DNA from: Clusia tigrina
Lineage: Eukaryota; Arthropoda; Insecta; Diptera; Clusiidae
Length of the DNA stretch: 64,000 nucleotides
NCBI GenBank assembly: GCA_920105625.2
Contig: OV050032.1
Location: forward strand, 201,967,758-202,031,757
Reading direction: 5' to 3'
How positions within the stretch are numbered: the stretch's first letter is position 1; every line of letters starts with the position of its first letter. Under the pieces are notes generated by a model that was not told the DNA's origin, searched no databases, and saw only the letters and a list, made by a program, of their open reading frames with translations. The position numbers and the translations under genes are program-made. Of the stretch, positions 23,471 to 35,750 are shown piece by piece.

Positions 23471-25026
23471 CTTTATCTCCACACGGACGTGTTAATTTTC
23501 GATCCTACATAAGCAAAGTCCAAAGCTGTGTCCTCTTTGCAACTCATATACGAGACTGGGAATACTCCGAGCAGTATCCAGCAATTCAACCTTATCACAG
23601 AAGAGATGAAATGTGGAAGAGATCTCATAAACCCAGCCAGACACCACCATGAAAATTGACTAATGATCACTTCTGTTGAAGGAGTTTGTGGTACCAAAAA
23701 AGACATCACCCAGGAAGTCGGGTAATGCGTAGTTTTAGAGATGAGAAGGTTTCTGAGGCGATGCCAGTGGGCCACATCGCCTCGGCGACTTTCTCAAGAA
23801 CCAACCAAGATATTACCATGAAATTCTCTGAGTTTTGTATTACGAGGAAAAAACAAATCAACTAAGAAACCAACCAAGCAATTCCTTCCGCGGAGATCCC
23901 TTCAGTGAGCACCTCGAACAGTGAGCACCGACTCATCCTCCTCATTAAATTGTGATGTACGCCTGATTGTTGACGAGCGGTCGCCGCCACCCCTTCAGAG
24001 TGGCAGCGACCGGCGTAATGAGTATATCAGTTGGCCACCCCTACACTCTCCGGAAACACTTCCAAACCCCCATTCCCTCCGCCTCGCGATGCATCACAAC
24101 GGCAGGCAAAGAAGCTGATCTCAACGGAATGGGCACACAAAATCTGAACGGAAAAGAAATCATAGAAAACCCAGAAGAGCCCCGGCCACCACAAACTTTC
24201 CCCGCAGCCTCATCAATATTATGATTAAGATGACGATGTTGTTCTTGTTGTCGTTGTTGTGATGTTGACAATTTCTCAAAACCGAGACCAAAAATACTCG
24301 TATTATCTTTCAAGCGGCAAACGCTCCAAATCTATAACTGAAAATCTGTTCATTTCTGAGCGCAAGTTGCTCTTGGGCCACCGAACATGTGAGGCGGCAC
24401 TGTGGCAGGCGGACTGCTCTGTAGAAAAATAGGCCACGTGTTGCACACATTAGAGCGCTGTCGCCTGGGAGCAGGAGTGACCGGGTAGGGCTGCAGCGGC
24501 AGTGGCTGTGGGAGGGGGATTTATGCTGGCAGCGCGGCATAATCAGAACAAACAAAACAAAACGGAAATAATGGAAAAATATAACACAACAAACCACGGT
24601 GGTACTCAAAGCACAGCCGGCCACCCAGTAGGAAATGTAAGGACCGCAGAGAGGCCTCTCATAAAGCCTTCCAGTGGAATCTTACACGCTGGATGGGCAG
24701 ACATCCGCTTGTCTACTTTACTTATGTGAGAGGAGATCTAAAGACGGTCTGCTACTGTGACAGCTTCCAGAAGTGCTGCTTCCGGGCATTGCTCTTGATG
24801 CTTCCACGAGAAGGTTGACATCGGCTGAGGCGTTCAGCACCTGAGTACTTCAACAGGTAATGACACATGTAATGCTTGTTATAAATATTTATACTTCTTT
24901 TCTGAATGAATTCGCAAAGGGCGAGAATAGCACAGCCTCCTTGGGAAGCGCTTGGAAGCTATTACATCAGGCCTTCTTAGAGTGAAGTCACCTTCACTTT
25001 CCCACAGGGATAACCAAATTTATATG
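23471..25026. other. Single-copy intron-like sequence
   Basis: Open frames of about 65-105 codons on both strands show no family motifs. No gene recognised. Confidence 0.6.
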
Positions 25027-25031
25027 ACACA

Positions 25032-25064
<33 letters not shown>

Positions 25065-25125
25065 GCAGAGTTGAGTGTGATGAACGCAATAGCAATCACA
25101 ATCCGCATCCATCCATCCATCCATC
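25027..25125. repeat. (CA)n and (CATC)n microsatellites
   Basis: A (CA)n run at 25027-25065, then CATC repeated about five times at 25105-25125. Confidence 0.9.
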
Positions 25126-25759
25126 GAAATATCGAAAACTCACTCACAACTCGGAGCGCAGTAAACTTCAACTTCAACAACGGTTTAAAAGGCAAACAAG
25201 GCGCACAATAATACAAAAAGGCAAAAAGAAATCGGAAAAAAACTGCACTGGTAATAAAGAAAAAAACAAAACAAAGCAAAAGCGGATAAAAATGGGAACA
25301 ACAACTGCCGCCGCTGCACACAATACGCACCCTTCTCGAGCCTGCTGTGGAAGTTCATCAGCGGCGCGGCGCGGCACTCACAGCAGTCCAAGCAGAAGTT
25401 CAGCTTTGATTCCAACCTAAAATCGAAATTGCCAGCGAAATTAAACAATAAATTCCTTTGTTTATATTTCTGTATACGGCCACTCACACGTACACACTCA
25501 CACTCACACTAACACATGCAAACAAACAAACAACCAGGCAAACATGGGAAGAAAACGTCGGCTCAACATGCCAGCAACGAAGCAGACACGGGGTCGGTGC
25601 AATACTCGCCGACTGCCGCCTGACGGACATGAGCGGCAATTATGGGGGCTCCAGAGACCATGTGTGGTGGCTCTTGATACTGTTGGGTTATAGGCTTTAA
25701 GCTAGAATTGCTCGCATTGCTGCATTACTCGCCACAAGTCCACCAACTTCGGCTACTTA
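25126..25759. other. Single-copy stretch
   Basis: A-rich then mixed sequence with a short CACTCA run near 25490-25510. No gene recognised. Confidence 0.55.
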
Positions 25760-26270
25760 TCTACACAAATGTACCACCTTCCCTTTTCAGATTACTGATT
25801 AATGCAACCGAAAGCACAATCCAACTCGCCGGAGTTGGAGCCATTACTCTCATCATCAGTTCACCCTTTAATACTTTAGACAAATGTACCTTCCCTTTTA
25901 CGCTTACCAAGTAATGCAGTGGTAACCCCACGAGGGCATTACCTCAAAAATTCTTCAATTGATGCTCCCGTCATATCATGTACCTAGTAAGCAAGGGTTA
26001 TCAACAATCCAACACAAAGAATTTGGGGGCATTTTTACTCAGCAATTCTTCATTTAATAATCCCCTCATATCGAATAAACTTGTTTATTTTAAAAGGACC
26101 TTATTTTGTTCGCTTACTGAGTAAAGCAGCGGCAAGCACACCCGGGTGTTGAAGGCATTACCTCAGCAATTCTTCATTTATTACTCCCCTCACATCGAAC
26201 AAACTGGTTTACATTTCAAAAACAGGACCTTCCATTTTTGGCCAACTAAGTTATGCAATCTCTTCCATTA
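25760..26270. repeat. ~115-127-bp degenerate repeat
   Basis: ACAAATGTACCTTCCCTTTT-like segments followed by TTACNNAGTAATGCA recur near 25763, 25879, 26091 and 26218. GCATTACCTCANNAATTCTT segments recur near 25937, 26029 and 26154, followed by a CCCCTCATATCGAA-like word. Old and diverged. It resembles the 10.3-kb repeat in its CATTACCT words, but I cannot show common origin. Confidence 0.65.
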
Positions 26271-26649
26271 CTGGAAGTCCTTATCATAGGCTCCACCAAC
26301 TACACCAGCATCATCATCAAGCAGCACCGCCACATAAAATTTCAAATTTATTTTCACTCCTTTCTTTTCCCATTCCACTCTCTTCCTAAACGAGAGTTAT
26401 TGCAGACGTGACAAGGTTCCCATATTTCCGCGGAGTTTATCGCCTAATCCTCCCAACCGAAGCCGCCGCAGTCGCCACAACCGCTCGGGACACTCGCACT
26501 ACAAACTACATTCAATTGATCCAGCATCATCGGAGTCGTCAGAGGCATTAAGTCCAAAAGAAAAAGTTGTTCGCTTGTTTTTGTTTTTTATTGGAATGTT
26601 GATGTTGTTGTTATTTGCGATGGTGGAGTGGCCTCTTATTGTTGTTGTT
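26271..26649. other. Single-copy stretch
   Basis: Mixed sequence ending in TTGTTG-rich DNA. No gene recognised. Confidence 0.5.
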
Positions 26650-27205
26650 TTTATTCTAGATTTGCTTGGTTCTTCTTTTTTCTCACTATACTTTTTCTTC
26701 TTATGTTGCTTGTTTTTCTTCCTTTGCTTCTTATTATCACTTTTCTGCGTTTGCTTACTTTGTTACCTCTTCTTGCTTTGTCTATTCTCATGTGCGTTCT
26801 TCTTCTCACTTTGTTACCTCTTCTCAACTTCCTCATTCTTCTTACTTACTTCTTTATCTTCTCATTTTGCTTCCTCTTCTCGCTTTGTTCCTTCTTCTTA
26901 GTTACTTCTTCATCTTCTCACATTGCTTCCTCTTTTCTCGCTTTGTTCCTTCTTCTTGCTTTGATTCTTATTCTTGTCATTTTGCTTCCTCTTCTCTCTT
27001 CTCGCTTTGTTCCTTCTTCTTAGTTACTTCTTCATCTTCTCACTTTGCTTCCGCTTCTCTTTTCTCGCCTTGTTCCTTCTTCTTACTTACTTCTTCATCT
27101 TCTCACTATGCTTCCTCTTCTCTTTTCTCGCTTTGTTACTTTTTCCTGATTTGCTTCTTCTTATAGCTTTGCTTGTTCTTCTTACTCTACTTCTTCTTCT
27201 CAGCT
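26650..27205. repeat. Pyrimidine-rich ~60-bp tandem repeat
   Basis: CTCGCTTTGTTCCTTCTTCT starts units near 26879, 26938, 27001, 27065 and 27127 (spacing 59-64 bp), each continuing with TTAGTTACTTCTTCATCTTC and TTGCTTCCTCTTCT variants. The left part (26650-26870) is a more degraded version. Hydrophobic open frames here are low-complexity artefacts. Confidence 0.85.
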
Positions 27206-28239
27206 CGTCATCGATTACGCTAATGATGAGAATTTCTGCAATTCTGAGATATTTTCACCCTTTTCTTGTTGTTGTTACTTTTTTGTCTCTTTTTGCGCTT
27301 GTTTGCTCCTTTTTCTACGCATTCTGCGTTCATGTCACGCATGTGCGTTTATCACGTTGTGGGATTTCTTCTGCGCCCGTTTGTATTTTTATGTCTTCAG
27401 CTGCACGCACAGACGCACTCCTTGTCTGTCTATTCCGCTCTTCGGGTTCTTGTTGTTGTTGTTGTTATTGCTTTTGTTGTTCTTCTCTTTTTCCCCATAA
27501 TTACTGACAATTTTTTACTACCAATCAAAGCAATTTTTTCCTCTTGTTGCTGGTGCTTGAATATTGATAGCTCATAAAACCGTGTTCTGCTTCCTCTCGC
27601 ATCTTTCCGTTTTTGCTCATATTCCTTGGTCATGATGTTTGTTTCACCCGCTCTTCCCCCACTTCTATTGCCATTTCTCGTCGATGCCATGTCGAATGGG
27701 TTGAACACATATTCTTCACGCAATCATCATCATCTTGTGGGGCCCCCGCCCAACTCCCCCGGCGCGCTTTCTCTACGCCGGACGATAGAACTGTTTTCGA
27801 GCTGTTAACTGCCTGGAAGCACTTTTTATGTTCTCTTACGGCCTGGCCTGGTTGTTGCTCGGTCTGTCTGTCTTTCCATCGACACTAAATCTAGTTTTAA
27901 TGTCGTATTAACGACAATTTAATGCGCTCTTCGTTAAAATGTTTACCGTGAATGCGTTTCCATAATTGCTGATTATGGCACGTTAAGCGGCAGTTTAAAT
28001 TTAAACTTTAATGCCTCCTCAGTCGATTCGGCGACTATTGTGTGGACCGAGTGGAGGAGAAGAGGAGTCGTCTCTTGAAGAAAGCGCCGAGGGGTTTGAG
28101 CAAATCGCTGAAATGTTTCCTCTCCAACACTATTTCCTATTCGACTAGTATTGCGAAGGTTTGTTTTGAGCCTTTCCAGAGAATCCGTGAAAAAGTTATT
28201 CTAAGACAGTCCATATTGAAAAAGTACACACTCTTCAAG
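27206..28239. other. Single-copy stretch with (GTT)n
   Basis: Includes a (GTT)n run near 27447-27485. Overlapping frames on both strands lack recognised motifs. Confidence 0.6.
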
Positions 28240-29480
28240 GATAATGGTAATGGTATTGGTATTGGTATTAATAATAGTAATTGCACTGGTAATGGTAATT
28301 GTACTGGTAATGGTAGTTGTACTGGTCATGGTAATTGTACTGGTAATGATAGTTGTACTGGTAATGGTAATTGTACTGGTATTGGTAATTGTACTGGTAA
28401 TGATAATGGTATTTATATTGGTAATGACAATTATTAAGGTAAAAATATTGGTTATGGTAATGTTATTGGTAAAGATAATGGCAATTGCTCTGGTAATTAC
28501 ATTGCCAATGGTATTGGTATTGATAATTGTAATTGTAATGACAATAGAAATAGTAAAACTAATGGTAATGGAATGCATACTGATAATGATAATGGTAATT
28601 ATACTGGTAGAGACTAAGTTAATGGCGTTGGCTCTCATAATGGAATTTATGCTGGCAATTACAGTGGTAATGTTATTGGTATTGGTATTGATAATCTTAA
28701 TTGTATTGGTAATGACCAATGTAATGCTATTGGTATTCATAATGGAATTTATACTAGTAATTATAATAGTAATGTTATTGGTATTGATATTGGTACTTGC
28801 ATTGGTAAGGACAATAGAAATGGTAAAGTTAATGGTAAAGGAATTTGTCCTGGTAATGACAACGGTAATGTAAATGATAATGGCAATTTCGCTGGTAATG
28901 ACAAAGGTAATAACAAAGATAATGGTAAAAGTAATGACAAAGGTAATGAGAAAGATAATTACAGTGGTAATAGTATTGACATTGGTCAGAGAATAGATAC
29001 TGAATTATACATTTTATAATGGTAATTATACTGGTAATGATACTGATAATTGTATTAGTATTGTTCAGAGAAAGAATGCTGGTAATGATAATGGTAATGG
29101 TAATGGTAATTGTAATAGTATTGGCAATTGTAATTATGAAACCAATCGAGAAACTGATGACGAAGAACATGATGAAGACAATGATAACGTAAGCCTATGC
29201 TGTTGTAAGTCTGGACATAGTAATTGGGTTGATTGGTAGTGGTGATGACAGTGAACGTAATGGTGGTACAGGTAGGGATAATGCCGATGATGGTGATCGT
29301 AATTGTAAAGAAGATGGTTATTGTGGTAATAACGGAGTGGTGATAATGTTGAAAAACACAGTTAAGAGAATAAAATCTGTTATGCCACCACATTGCAGAT
29401 GGATATATGATTGTGGTAATTGGGATAAAATGGTGGTTATGTTGGTTGTGGCAAGTGGCATAATGTGGTGGTAATGATTG
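28240..29480. repeat. GGTAAT hexanucleotide-based array
   Basis: About 1.2 kb of GGTAATGGTAATTGTACT-like text: GGTAAT or GGTATT hexamers alternating with TGTACT, TGATAA and similar variants. Phase stays close to multiples of 6, so frames remain open (up to 209 codons) without being genes. Best order is at 28240-28420; decay increases to the right. Confidence 0.9.
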
Positions 29481-30240
29481 TTGTCGTTATGGTACCGATT
29501 TCCCATTCGAACACTTTCTCTTTCTGTCTTTTGTTCTCACTCAGATTGTGTCTCAAGTGGAATTCTGCAGCGGAGTAAATTAAGCGTGGACACAACGCAA
29601 TGAACACTTAACGCCCGCCCAGCATGCTGAGGCGGTTGCGACGGCTCCAAGCGAGCACAAAGCACGTCGAGGTAAACATGACAATGCCAATTTCAGAGGC
29701 CCATTTTTGGGAGGTAAAAGGAACGTGGAGACACGAGCATGTTAACAACAACTGCACATGCAGAGGAGTGCGAGTTCGAGGCTTATTTGGCTTAATTATT
29801 AACGCGTTGAAGAGCCAGAGGGGTGTATGTGAGGGTGAAAGAGACAGGGACAGAGAGAGCGGAACGAACGAACGAACGTGATCATTGACACTGTCAGATT
29901 GGTTAGCGTCGTAGCCACTTCCAACTGCATGTAAAACTACCACTGCCGCTCTGCGTGTAGAACTGCAAGTATGACCAATTAAGGAGGGGAGAGAGGTGAG
30001 GGGATGGGTCTGTTGGCTGGTAAGATTACAGTCAGAGGTACTGTGGATGCAATGCTGAGTTGTTGGCTGCTTGTAATGACGTCAATTGTCGCTTAAATAA
30101 TCTGCACCAAAGAGAAGAATTCCTGAAGATGCCTTCAACAGTGTTGTTGCATTCCTGCCGTAGACCAGATAAGCGAGCGCTAGCGTTGTAAATCGACACT
30201 CTCAGACAAAGTCATAGACATGCCAGTTTGCTAGGAGTCA
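29481..30240. other. Single-copy stretch
   Basis: Mixed sequence with a short GAACGAAC run near 29860-29878. No gene recognised. Confidence 0.55.
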
Positions 30241-30247
30241 TCACCAC

Positions 30248-30285
<38 letters not shown>

Positions 30286-30306
30286 GCAGCAGCATCATCA
30301 TCATCA
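30241..30306. repeat. (CAT)n microsatellite with CAG insert
   Basis: About 21 triplets, CAT with three CAG triplets near the right end. Confidence 0.92.
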
Positions 30307-30404
30307 ATCTCAACAACTATGTAAGCACTTGTAGTTGTCTGCTGGTCTTTTGTCACGTTATCACATCTCCTCTTGTCTTTTGTTATCGCAGTCAAGAATA
30401 AGCA

Positions 30405-30485
30405 TCACCACCATCATCATTGTCAACATCATCATCATCATCATTGTCAACATCATCATAGACCGCACCAACATCGTCATCATGA
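30405..30485. repeat. Interrupted (CAT)n with a 24-bp duplication
   Basis: CATCATCATCATTGTCAACA occurs twice in a row, followed by CATCATAGACC and a CGTCATCAT tail. Confidence 0.85.
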
Positions 30486-30575
30486 ATGGCTTTGCTGGAA
30501 TGTTCGGAGGTAACTCTACTCGCATTTGCAGATTTTTCTATTTCTCCATTTTTATTACTTTAAACTTCTTTTTCT

Positions 30576-30665
30576 TTGTTGTTGTTGTTGTTGTTGCTGT
30601 GGTTGCTTTTGTTGTTACTCTTATTATTATTGTTGTTGTTGTTGTTGTTGTTGGTGTTCTTGTTA
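30576..30665. repeat. Imperfect (GTT)n tract
   Basis: Two GTT runs separated by GCTGTGGTTGC and an ATT-rich link. Confidence 0.88.
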
Positions 30666-31384
30666 CAACTCAAGTGACACATGTTACTTTGTTGGATTTG
30701 TTGCATGCTTCTTTCTCGTCTTTATTTCTGTTTCATTTGTTGGCGCTTCAAGGATTTTCACTTTGTCAGCAGCCAATGTGAATGTCCTTTTTAGAGCACA
30801 TCGCTTTGCATGGAGCAAATGGAGCACTGACTGCAAAGTGGTGCGCAGCGAAAGCTCTGGAAGCCTTGCAGTGCCACTTCTTGATGCCAATATTGAGAGT
30901 GGCGCAGAGTTAGTGAGGTCAGAAACTAGTTCGAATTCCAAATGGTTGGGCCAAAGTGGCTGTGAACTGATTTTTTCGTCCACCGCTCCAATAAAAACTT
31001 TGTCAATTTCACTGTTCTGTTTGGAGTTCCTTGACGTGGTGGTGATGGCATGCAGGGAAATGTGGCACAAATCCAAATGGCGCCAGGAACAATTTCCAGC
31101 CAAGCGAAGTGCTCATCCACAGACACAGAGAAAGAACCAATTCAATTACGCCCAAATCAGAAGCAAGACCACACAACGAAACATGCAATTGCACGCGATA
31201 AAAAGTCTGCGTAATCCAACGAGGACAACGACACAAATCAGCAGTATCGGAAGGAAGCATTAGAAAAGCAACTACACAGCGAGCACAGCGCGACCAGAGC
31301 GAAATTGTAGCAGGTAAATCAGCTCACCGAGCCCCCTTCAATTCCCTTTGGAACCAACTATCCGAGGCATTCTGAATAGAAACA
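30666..31384. other. Single-copy stretch with a long unexplained frame
   Basis: A plus-strand frame (30526-31263, 245 codons) starts in the GTT repeat and continues through about 170 codons of non-repetitive sequence here. No family recognised, no splice or promoter evidence, and an overlapping minus-strand frame is also open, so I do not call a gene. Confidence 0.55.
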
Positions 31385-31830
31385 CCGATGAAATGCTTCT
31401 ATCCTTCTCTAAGCTTTTATATATATCCTTCTCTATATCTGTTCTACAAATATTTCATGCTTCTGCATTTTCATACTTTCTTATATCCCTGGATCAACGA
31501 GTATGTCTCTATGTTTCTATATCTCTATATTTGCATACATTTACATGTCTATGCTTCCAAAACTCTATGTTGCAACATCTCTATGCTTCCATATCTCTAT
31601 GCTATTAAACCTCTAGCTTATATACAGTTATTCCTCTATTCTTCTATATATCAATATTTCTGTATCTCTGCTTGTACATCTCTCTGCTTATATATTTTAT
31701 GCTTCCATATCCCGATGTTCGCATGCTTCCGAATCTCTGTTTCTCTACCTCAATGCCTCTGTGTCACTATATTTCAACTATGACATGGTTCTTTATATAC
31801 TTGTATTACTATATATCCCTTCCGAATAGT
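31385..31830. repeat. Degenerate CTCTATGCTTCCATAT repeat
   Basis: Words such as TCTATGCTTC, CATATCTCTAT and ATATTTCTGTATCTC recur every 15-25 bp. Very diverged. Confidence 0.7.
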
Positions 31831-31899
31831 GTGGGGAAACACAAGAACTACTGGGATGAATTACTCCTGCAGAGTATAGCAGGAGTAACTGTGGTGAAA

Positions 31900-32690
31900 A
31901 ACAAGAATCTCTTTTATAAGAAGTATGGTGAAAATAAATGCCGACTGTAGTGGAAAGAAGGACAGAATGTGATTAAAATACAGACCGACTGCAATGAAAA
32001 TAGGGACCAACTATGGTGAGAATTCGGACCAACAATGGTGAAAATATGGACCAACAATGGTGAAAATATGGACCAACTATAGTGAAAATAAGACCAACTA
32101 TGATGAGAATATGGACCAACTATGTTGAAAGTTAGGACCAACAATGGTGAAAATATGGACCAACAATGGTGAAAATATGGACCAACTATAGTGAAAATAA
32201 AACCAACTATGATGAGAATATGGACCAACTATGTTGAAAGTTAGGACCAACTATGGAGAGAATATGGACCAATATGGTGGAAATATGGACCAGCTATGGT
32301 GAAAATAAAACCAACTATGATGAGAATATGGACCAACTATGTTGAAAGTTAGGACCAACTATGGAGAGAATATGGACCAATATGGTGGAAATATGGACCA
32401 GCTATGGTGAGAATATGGACCAACTATGTTGAAAGTTAGGACCAACCGAGGTGAGAATACAGACCAACTATGGTGAAAGAAGGAACAACTATGGAGAAAA
32501 TAGGTAACAACTATAGTTAGAACATATACCCCCCGTGGTGAAAATAAGGAACGAAATAAGGACCGACTATAGTGAAAATACAGTCCGCCTGTGGTGCAAA
32601 TAAATGACAAATATGGTGAAAATAAGGACCCACTGCGGTCAAAATACGGAGCGGTTGTGGTGAACATAAGGACCTTCTGTTGTAAAAAGT
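31900..32690. repeat. 22-bp minisatellite (GACCAACTATGGTGAAAATA) with higher-order structure
   Basis: About 35 units of ~22 bp. A five-unit block is itself repeated: ACCAACTATGATGAGAATAT starts at 32093, 32202 and 32310 (period 108-109 bp), each followed by the diagnostic variant CAACTATGTTGAAAGTTAGG. Edges are more diverged than the centre. Confidence 0.93.
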
Positions 32691-32936
32691 TATACTGAAA
32701 GCGGTGATGGAGTTATCCCAGGGAAAAAATGCACTCTGGCGGATATCTGAGATGTCAGATACAACATGTCTGGACCAACTATTCGTATGTAGTGGTACGA
32801 ACGAAGATAATCTCCACCCCCAAGAATATGACCGAAAGTTGTGACAGCACTCAACAAACACAGCAGGCAAATAAATTAATTTCAAGTGGTCGCATTCGCA
32901 GTTCTCTTTCCGTAAATACTCGAACGAGTGCGTGTG
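32691..32936. other. Short single-copy spacer
   Basis: No feature seen. Confidence 0.5.
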
Positions 32937-32983
32937 TAGATAGATAGATGGATGGATGGATGGATGGATGGATGGATGGATGG
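32937..32983. repeat. (GATA)n(GATG)n microsatellite
   Basis: Three GATA units, then about nine GATG units. Confidence 0.92.
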
Positions 32984-33384
32984 GATGGAGCAGCATTACA
33001 TACTTAATGACCAGCAAATCAACATATCCAACCCTCCCCCCCTCCCTCCTAATTTGTGAGCACGCATTGGTGTATGCGTGTGCTATGTGCGAATACTACG
33101 AATACAGGAAAGGACTGCGGATTGACAATTGCTCGATTGATAATAATAACAATTCAAGCACCGAGGCACATTGCTGCATTGGCTCAGTGGCGACCCGTGA
33201 GCGTATTCGATCGAGTGTCCGTCTGGGCGCGACGAGTCTCAGGCCATGGTCTGTTTGGTGGTGGCCGGCGAAAAATGAAGGGCGGCTGGCAATGCAGGAA
33301 AAGGAAGACAAACACAATTATCCGAATAATTGCAGAATTATCATATGAGCAATGAATGGCAGAGAAGAACAAACAACGAGCAGA
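32984..33384. other. Single-copy stretch
   Basis: Mixed sequence; no gene recognised. Confidence 0.5.
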
Positions 33385-33462
33385 CGAGACCAGCTCAGAC
33401 CAGGCCAGACCAGGCCAGGCCAGGGCAGACCAGACCAGGAGGAGCAGCAGCAGCAGCAGCAG
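33385..33462. repeat. GACCAGGCCA repeat followed by (CAG)n
   Basis: Five-base CCAGA/CCAGG units with G+C-rich content (33385-33440), then about six CAG triplets. Confidence 0.85.
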
Positions 33463-34171
33463 AAACATTAAAAAACACGCACGTACTTTTCACATTACTC
33501 AGTTTATTTTTAGATTTCCTGGAAATTAAATGTGAAAAAAGAACATAATAAACGCATTTGTGCGTGATTTAATACAACAACAACAACAACAAAAGCACAA
33601 TCAACTGATGACTGAATGATGTTTGCAATATTACTTCTAATTTCTAGTGACTGACCCCCCCCAGTGCCCCTTCCCAACCACGGTCGGAACGACCAATTAT
33701 GCCACACACTCACGAATCGTACAGAAAAAGGCCATCATTATTCAAACTAATTTCCACATTTCCGCTGCCAAGCGAACAAATCAAACGCCACACACACACA
33801 CAGATACGCTGGAGGGCGTATGAAAATTGCTTATATCAGTTAAGTAGAGCGGAGACGGAGCTCCCAACTCTTCGGCACTTTAGGAACCAAAACAGTGCCG
33901 CTGCGAAGCACGTTTCCGCATTTCGAGACCCAAGTTTCTGTTCCTCCGTTCAGAGAATCATTTCACGGTTGACTGGGCGACCAAGGTCCGCCCCTCTAGA
34001 AGCCTGCTGGATGTGGTGGAACCGTTGTTCTGACGATTCTGCTGACGAAATTTGAATTTAATTCGCGAGTGATACTTTCAATATGAATTTCTGGGATTTT
34101 TAGATTTTTTAGGATGCTTTCGAGAACTTTGGAGCATTTGGAGCCTTGAGCAATTGGGTCATCCAAATCCA
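33463..34171. other. Single-copy stretch
   Basis: Mixed sequence with a short (CAA)n at 33575-33590. No gene recognised. Confidence 0.55.
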
Positions 34172-34240
34172 TTAGCCTGGAGCCATGAGCCTGGAGCAAT
34201 GAGCTTGGAGCCATGAGCTTGGAGCCTTTGAAGCCTGAAG
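34172..34240. repeat. 15-bp repeat (GGAGCCATGAGCCT)
   Basis: Four to five units of TTGGAGCCATGAGC with minor changes. Confidence 0.85.
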
Positions 34241-34435
34241 CCAGTTCTAGTAGCGTATTCCTGTATTTCTTCACTCACTATTTATGGACCGATTCTACTG
34301 TAGTAAATGGGGTTATTTTGGTCCCCCACAGCTCTCTAAATAATTTGTGTTGCCCACCACTGAAATTCAGTTCACCCCATTTGACATTCTGAGATTGTTT
34401 TGCCTCCTTTGTCACCTTCCCTCCTCCGCCATACA

Positions 34436-34665
34436 CAAACACTCCACTGCACACCACTGCGCTCCACTGCACTCCACTCTAAATGTCAAAAACTTTTCTC
34501 TAAAATGGGCACGGCAAACAAAACTAATATCCTCCTCCTCCTCCTCCTACTCCTCTTCTCTTAAGAGCACTCCACTCCACTCCACTCCACTCCACTCCAC
34601 TCCACTCCACTGCACTCCACTGCACTACATGCCTCTGCACTGCACTCTCCTCCACTCCACCGCAC
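34436..34665. repeat. (CACTC)n pentanucleotide array
   Basis: CCACTGCACTCCACT-type DNA. The core at 34568-34612 is about nine perfect CCACT units, the flanks alternate CACTG and CACTC, and a (CTC)n lies at 34531-34548. Confidence 0.9.
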
Positions 34666-34754
34666 AGAAGAACCACAAAACCAAAAGCAAATAAACAGAA
34701 AATGCGTGGAATCCACATCCGAATTTTGGGAAGTCTGAATAAATGTCTGACAGA

Positions 34755-35205
34755 GAGAAGGTAACACACACACACAGAGATAGAGAGAGAGAGAGAGAGA
34801 GAAGGTGAGACAGAGAGAGAAAGTGAGACAGAGAGAGAAAGTGAGACAGAGAGAGAAAGTGAGACAGAGAGAGAGAGAAGATGAGGCAGAGAGAGAGAAG
34901 GTGAGACAGAGAGAGAAAGTGAGACAGAGAGAGAGAGAGAAGGTGAGACAGAGAGAGAAAGTGAGACAGAGAGAGAGAGAGAAGGTGAGACAGAGAGAGA
35001 AAGTGAGACAGAGAGAGAAGGTGAGACAGAAAGAGAGAGAAGGTGAGACAGAGAGAGAGAGAGAGAAAGTGAGACAGAGAGAGAGAGAGAAAGTGAGACA
35101 GAGAGAGAGAAGGTGAGACAGAGAGAGAGAAGGTGAGACAGAGAGAGAGAGAGGCGAGACAGAGAGAGAGGTGAGACAGAGAGAAGCTGAGATAGAGAGA
35201 GAAGG
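34755..35205 (+). repeat. GA-rich minisatellite (GTGAGACAGAGAGAGAAA)
   Basis: About 22 units of GTGAGACAGAGAGAGAAA or GAAG variants, 18-26 bp depending on GA number. Nearly identical units recur at 43860-43970. The minus strand gives long Ser/Leu open frames in three phases (up to 253 codons) that are artefacts. Confidence 0.93.
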
Positions 35206-35644
35206 CAATCTTTGCCCAGGATTCGAATAACGTTCCTTTTGAATATCTCATCAGAGTTCTGGTACAATTTCACACGAATATTCACATCGGAGCTAATTTT
35301 TGATTGGCTCTCTTTGACTCGCGCAGTACCCCTGAATTAGGAAATCTATAACACAACATTTCCACAGATCAGATTCTACCAAGCTCGGCTCTGTACAATT
35401 ATTTTTCAACCTTTTTCTTTGACCTGTTTCCGAAGAGTTTCCGACACAATTCAGATGCAAATGCTAACTAATATTATAATATAATATATACTAGTACATT
35501 CTTAATATATAGAAACTCGTCGTTCGTGACCAGAATTTGTGTATCATGTTCGGTTTACATACGCAGACGCATTTCTTAATAATTTATCATTTCTCACCCA
35601 GGGCTAATCACGTGGTGTAAATGCTCTACTCTGAATGCGTGTAT
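35206..35644. other. Single-copy stretch
   Basis: A+T-rich near 35465-35510. No gene recognised. Confidence 0.5.
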
Positions 35645-35750
35645 AACCTACCTACCCACCCACCTACCCACCTACTTACCTACCTATTCAGCTACCTAGC
35701 TACTCAACTACCTACCTACCTACCTACCTACTCTTACCTATCCACCCATC
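35645..35750. repeat. (CTAC)n tetranucleotide tract
   Basis: CTAC/CCAC tetramers with one interruption around 35683-35705. Confidence 0.9.

Noticed and set aside
28201..28873. Val/Met and Ile/Thr-rich frames on both strands
   Set aside because: By-product of a GGTAAT hexamer array.
34524..35285. Ser/Leu-rich frames of 208-253 codons on the minus strand
   Set aside because: Translation of a GA-rich minisatellite in all phases.
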